From: G965230065 sp965230065
GTDB lineage: Bacteria > Bacteroidota > Bacteroidia > Cytophagales > Cyclobacteriaceae
Length of the DNA: 64,000 nucleotides
Assembly (NCBI GenBank): GCA_965230065.1
Contig: OZ245942.1
Coordinates: forward strand, 3,348,001-3,412,000
Direction: 5' to 3'
Below are positions 61,005-64,000 of the stretch, piece by piece; position 1 is the first letter of the stretch; every line of letters begins with the position of its first letter. Below the pieces are notes generated by a model. It was not told the DNA's origin and ran no database searches. It saw only the letters and a list, made by a program, of their open reading frames with translations. The translations under genes and the position numbers were made by a program.

Positions 61005-62363
61005 ATGAAACCCCAACACATATTAACCGCCTTATTTGCCTCTCTGTGTTTTTTGATGCAATGTACCCCAAAACAACAGGAATACCAGGCCAGTAGTAAC
61101 TCCCTACAGCCTGCACCATTGTCTGACGAAGCTTTGCTGGATACGTTGCAATACCAGACGTTCCAGTATTTCTGGGAAGGTGCCGAACCTACTTCCGGTA
61201 TGGCCCGGGAGCGCATTCATACGGATAACATTTATCCGCAAAACGACCAAAATGTAGTAACCCTGGGAGGCTCCGGTTTTGGCGTAATGGCTATTTTAGT
61301 GGGTATAGAAAGAAATTTCATTACCCGTGAAGAAGGCTTTGAGCGATTGAACAAAATCGTAAATTACCTGGCAGAGGCTGACCGCTTTCATGGAGCCTGG
61401 CCGCACTGGCTGCAAGGGGAAACCGGAAAAGTAAAACCATTCAGCAAAAAAGATGACGGGGGCGACCTGGTAGAAACCGCCTTTATGATTCAGGGATTGC
61501 TGACCGTTCGGCAGTATTTTGCAGAAGGCAATGAAGCGGAAAGACAAATGGCTGCTAAAATTGATTCTTTGTGGCATGCTGTGGAATGGGATTGGTATAC
61601 TAAAGGTGAAAATGTGCTTTATTGGCACTGGTCGCCCAATTACGGGTGGGAAATGGATTTTCCGGTTGGTGGCTACAACGAATGCCTCATTATGTACATT
61701 TTGGCAGCCTCTTCTCCTACGCATGGTGTTGAGCCTGCGGTATATCATGAAGGGTGGGCCCGTAACGGAGCTATCAAAACAGAACGGGAATACCTTGGTT
61801 ATGATTTGGTGTTGGATTATTACGAACACAACGATGACCCCGTAGGCCCGCTGTTCTGGGCACATTATTCTTACCTGGGGTTAGACCCCCGCAACCTCAG
61901 TGACCGGTATGCCGATTACTGGAAGCTGACCCGGAACCAGGCTTTGATACACTATACCTATTGCGTGGAAAATCCTGAAAACCATGAAGGTTACGGTGAA
62001 AACTGCTGGGGCCTCACTTCCAGTTATTCCATGCGGGGTTATGCAGGGCACCATCCTGTGGGTAAGGATTTAGGGGTAATTTCCCCCACAGCCGCCCTTT
62101 CTTCATTCCCCTATACGCCTGAAAAAAGCATGAATATGTTGAAATTTCTGTATCAGGATGCCGACAGCCTGGTGGGCAAATACGGTCCTTACGATGCTTT
62201 CAGTTTTGAACACAATTGGTATTTGCCTCGTTATTTGGCTATTGACCAGGGCCCTGTTCCTGTGATGATTGAAAACCACCGCACCGGTTTGCTCTGGGAT
62301 TTGTTCATGTCGTGCCCCGAAGTGCAAGATGGACTGACCAAACTTGGTTTCAATAGTATGTGA
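61005..62363 (+). CDS. GH144-family glucanase (glucoamylase-like domain)
   Basis: A 452-residue exported enzyme with a signal ending near FLMQC, so probably a lipoprotein. The rest is the PF10091 'glycoamylase' fold, an (alpha/alpha)6 barrel, with LDTLQYQTFQYFWEGAEPTS, GGSGFGVMAILVGIERNFIT, WLQGETGKVKPFSKKDDGGD and LVETAFMIQGLLTVRQYF. Described GH144 members from Chitinophaga and Bacteroides are endo-beta-1,2-glucanases. With SusC and SusD next to it, an extracellular or surface role in beta-1,2-glucan use is likely, though this substrate is inferred from family. Confidence 0.88.
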   Translation: MKPQHILTALFASLCFLMQCTPKQQEYQASSNSLQPAPLSDEALLDTLQYQTFQYFWEGAEPTSGMARERIHTDNIYPQNDQNVVTLGGSGFGVMAILVGIERNFITREEGFERLNKIVNYLAEADRFHGAWPHWLQGETGKVKPFSKKDDGGDLVETAFMIQGLLTVRQYFAEGNEAERQMAAKIDSLWHAVEWDWYTKGENVLYWHWSPNYGWEMDFPVGGYNECLIMYILAASSPTHGVEPAVYHEGWARNGAIKTEREYLGYDLVLDYYEHNDDPVGPLFWAHYSYLGLDPRNLSDRYADYWKLTRNQALIHYTYCVENPENHEGYGENCWGLTSSYSMRGYAGHHPVGKDLGVISPTAALSSFPYTPEKSMNMLKFLYQDADSLVGKYGPYDAFSFEHNWYLPRYLAIDQGPVPVMIENHRTGLLWDLFMSCPEVQDGLTKLGFNSM

Positions 62364-62364
62364 A

Positions 62365-62465
62365 TGTACAGCGAATCGAAGCGATTGCAATGGCTTCGGT
62401 CCCGGCGGGGATCGGAGCGGTTCGCCGTTGCGAGGCCGAAGCCACCGCATCCGATTCGGTGTACA
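62365..62465. repeat. 101-base structured GC-rich element after the GH144 gene
   Basis: The ends TGTACAGCGAATCG and CGATTCGGTGTACA match as inverted repeat in 13 of 14 positions. Inside, TGGCTTCGG pairs with CCGAAGCCA. The top carries GCGG-TTCG-CCGT, a UUCG-loop hairpin (62417-62428). It starts one base after the GH144 stop codon. The TTCG hairpin and nearby words are shared with 58999-59095. Confidence 0.65.
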
Positions 62466-62489
62466 CTCACAGGCACATATTTTGCAATG

Positions 62490-62522
62490 TTATTGGTATC
62501 ATTAATCACATGAAACCAATAA
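62490..62522 (+). other. hairpin just before the SIMPL gene start
   Basis: TTATTGGT (62490-62497) and ACCAATAA (62515-62522) pair perfectly around a 17-base loop. The right arm ends four bases before the ATG at 62527, so the stem may hide the ribosome landing site. Confidence 0.45.
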
Positions 62523-62526
62523 AACT

Positions 62527-63237
62527 ATGAAATACCTCATCATCACAATCATTAGCCTTTGTGCTGCCAGTACGGCGGCCTGGGCGCAAACCGAAGATAA
62601 AACTGTTAAAAAAATTGAAGTGACCGGGCGGGCCGAGCAGGAAATCGTGCCGGATGAAATTTACTTCAACATCACCCTGAAAGAATACCTGGCCGATAAC
62701 AAAGAAAAAGTGGGTATAGACAAACTGGAAAGGGAATTGCAAAATGCGGTAAAAAAGGTAGGCATTGAAGCGGAAAACCTGCAAATTCAAAATATCAGCA
62801 GCTACAACTACTGGTACTGGAAACAGAAAAAAGCCAAAGATTTTCTGGCCAGCAAGCAGTACCGCATCAAGCTTTCCGAACTTGGTATGATTAATCAGTT
62901 GCTGGAATATTTAGACCCCAAAGGTATCCAAAGCACCAACATTGCCGAGTACTCACACTCTGAAATTGAAAAATACCGGAAAGACTTGAAAATCAAAGCA
63001 TTGCAGGCAGCCAAAGAAAAGGCCACCTACATGGTAGAAAGCATAGGTGAGCAACTGGGAGGCGTGCTGGAAATCCAGGAGATAGGCGACGGCTACCAAC
63101 CGCCCATGCCGTATGCACGCAATGCGAAAGTAATGATGATGTCAGAAGCACAGGAAGATATGGCGGTAGCCGAAGATATTGACTTCCAGACGATCAAATT
63201 ACAATACGAGGTAAGGGCCAGCTTTCGTATTCAGTAA
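62527..63237 (+). CDS. SIMPL-domain (DUF541) periplasmic protein
   Basis: A 236-residue exported protein with signal peptide (IITIISLCAASTAAWAQ). The mature part is one SIMPL domain: KKIEVTGRAEQEIVPDEIYF, NKEKVGIDKLERELQNAV, QIQNISSYNYWYWKQKKAKD and the paired helices around KALQAAKEKATYMVESIGEQ. Related proteins are linked to outer-membrane or oxidative-stress functions in other bacteria, with no known activity. The neighbouring gene is convergent. Confidence 0.87.
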   Translation: MKYLIITIISLCAASTAAWAQTEDKTVKKIEVTGRAEQEIVPDEIYFNITLKEYLADNKEKVGIDKLERELQNAVKKVGIEAENLQIQNISSYNYWYWKQKKAKDFLASKQYRIKLSELGMINQLLEYLDPKGIQSTNIAEYSHSEIEKYRKDLKIKALQAAKEKATYMVESIGEQLGGVLEIQEIGDGYQPPMPYARNAKVMMMSEAQEDMAVAEDIDFQTIKLQYEVRASFRIQ

Positions 63238-63261
63238 AGGATAATATCCGGCAATTCCAGT

Positions 63262-64000
63262 TTAGGGCCAATCAACAAACTTAATACACATCGCGCCCGG
63301 AATATTTTTGTATTCGTGCAGGAACTGCAATTTACCGGAGCTTTGATGAATGCTGAACACGATGATGTTGTCAGATTCACGATTGGCCAGCAGCAGAAAG
63401 TTGCCCGTGGGGTCAATGATAAAATTGCGTGGCGTTTCGCCCCTGGTGGGTTCATGGCCGATAAACTCCAGCTTTCCATTTTTTTGCACCTTAAACATGG
63501 CCAGTGTGTTCGGCCCCCTGTTGGTTCCGTAAAGAAATTTCCCATTGGGTGTGGTATGAATATCAGCTGATTTGTTGTAATCGGTAAACCCTTCCGGCAA
63601 AAGGCTGTAGGTTTGGGCTACTTTTTTCAGGCCATAATCCTTGTCTAAACTCACGGAAGAAACGCTGCCTACCAATTCATTCAGAACGAACATGGTTTTT
63701 TGGTTGGGGTGTATTTCAAAGTGGCGGGGGCCTGAGCCGGGTTCCATTTTTACAAAAGGTACGGCCGCCGGGCTTAGTTTGCCGGCATTTGCATCCAGTG
63801 CGTAAGCCATCACCTTATCAGTGCCCAGGTCGGGTACATACACATATTGGTTGTTGGGGCTAACAGCTATCATATGCGGATGTGGGCCTTGCTGGCGGTT
63901 TTCGTTTACACTGGAGCCTTCATGGTGGATCGTCTGGCTGGCTGGTTGTAAACTTCCATCTTCATTTACTGCAAACATACTGATGGTACCTCCGCCATAG
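63262..64000 (-). CDS. lactonase-family beta-propeller protein, C-terminal part (5' end outside window)
   Basis: The reading frame is open past the right edge (upstream residues read YGGGTISM), so only the last 246 residues are seen. Repeats such as YVYVPDLGTDKVMAYALDAN, PRHFEIHPNQKTMFVLNELV and GNFLLLANRESDNIIVFSIH are blades of the seven-bladed Lactonase/Pgl fold. The family includes 6-phosphogluconolactonase, which acts after glucose-6-phosphate dehydrogenase, and cycloisomerase-type proteins; the substrate cannot be set from this part. Confidence 0.9.
   Translation of the reverse strand, partial: YGGGTISMFAVNEDGSLQPASQTIHHEGSSVNENRQQGPHPHMIAVSPNNQYVYVPDLGTDKVMAYALDANAGKLSPAAVPFVKMEPGSGPRHFEIHPNQKTMFVLNELVGSVSSVSLDKDYGLKKVAQTYSLLPEGFTDYNKSADIHTTPNGKFLYGTNRGPNTLAMFKVQKNGKLEFIGHEPTRGETPRNFIIDPTGNFLLLANRESDNIIVFSIHQSSGKLQFLHEYKNIPGAMCIKFVDWP

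Overview
The window is chromosomal DNA of a member of the Bacteroidota, most likely a Cytophagales-type bacterium. The evidence is a SusC/SusD pair, a DUF3467 gene after rpoC, AT-rich translation starts without Shine-Dalgarno sequences, and promoters of the Bacteroidota form TTTG-N19-21-TAnnTTTG. No transposase, integrase, phage gene, rRNA or CRISPR array was seen. Most of the window is core genome.

Left part (1-9150): the 3' end of holA, a 1043-residue secreted TPR protein, nadD, a convergent pyrH-frr operon, a biotin carrier protein and a lipoprotein M1 aminopeptidase. Intergenic spaces here hold long perfect or near-perfect palindromes.

Central part (9196-40484): the translation and transcription supercluster. 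tRNA-Tyr, tRNA-Gly, tRNA-Thr, tuf, tRNA-Trp, secE, nusG, rplK, rplA, rplJ, rplL, rpoB, rpoC and DUF3467 run to a terminator. Next comes a promoter and rpsL-rpsG-fusA-rpsJ with its own terminator. A second strong promoter then starts the long run rplC-D-W-B, rpsS, rplV, rpsC, rplP, rpmC, rpsQ, rplN-X-E, rpsN, rpsH, rplF-R, rpsE, rpmD, rplO, secY, infA, rpmJ, rpsM-K-D, rpoA and rplQ. This ends at a very clear intrinsic terminator. The run gives ribosomal proteins, RNA polymerase, elongation factors and the Sec channel from one locus.

Right part (40527-64000): carA, eno with a strong terminator, a DivIC/FtsB-like division protein, a small outer-membrane protein, an Ldh-family oxidoreductase overlapping a Ppx/GppA phosphatase, a propionyl-CoA carboxylase-type beta subunit, an MltF-like lytic transglycosylase with VOC and DinB genes behind it, a DUF6807 protein, a BlaI/M56 regulatory pair, a collapsed dehydrogenase remnant with two TetR-like operators, an Amj-family lipid II flippase, a CapA-like protein, a SusC-SusD-GH144 locus probably for beta-1,2-glucan, a SIMPL-domain protein and a partial lactonase. 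This part is rich in GC-rich intergenic hairpins that fall into recurring types.

I found no convincing large undescribed system. The best small leads are the BlaI-type operator that contains the -7 promoter element, the 39-codon dehydrogenase scar beside duplicated TetR-like palindromes, and related UUCG-capped hairpin elements after two genes of the SusCD locus.
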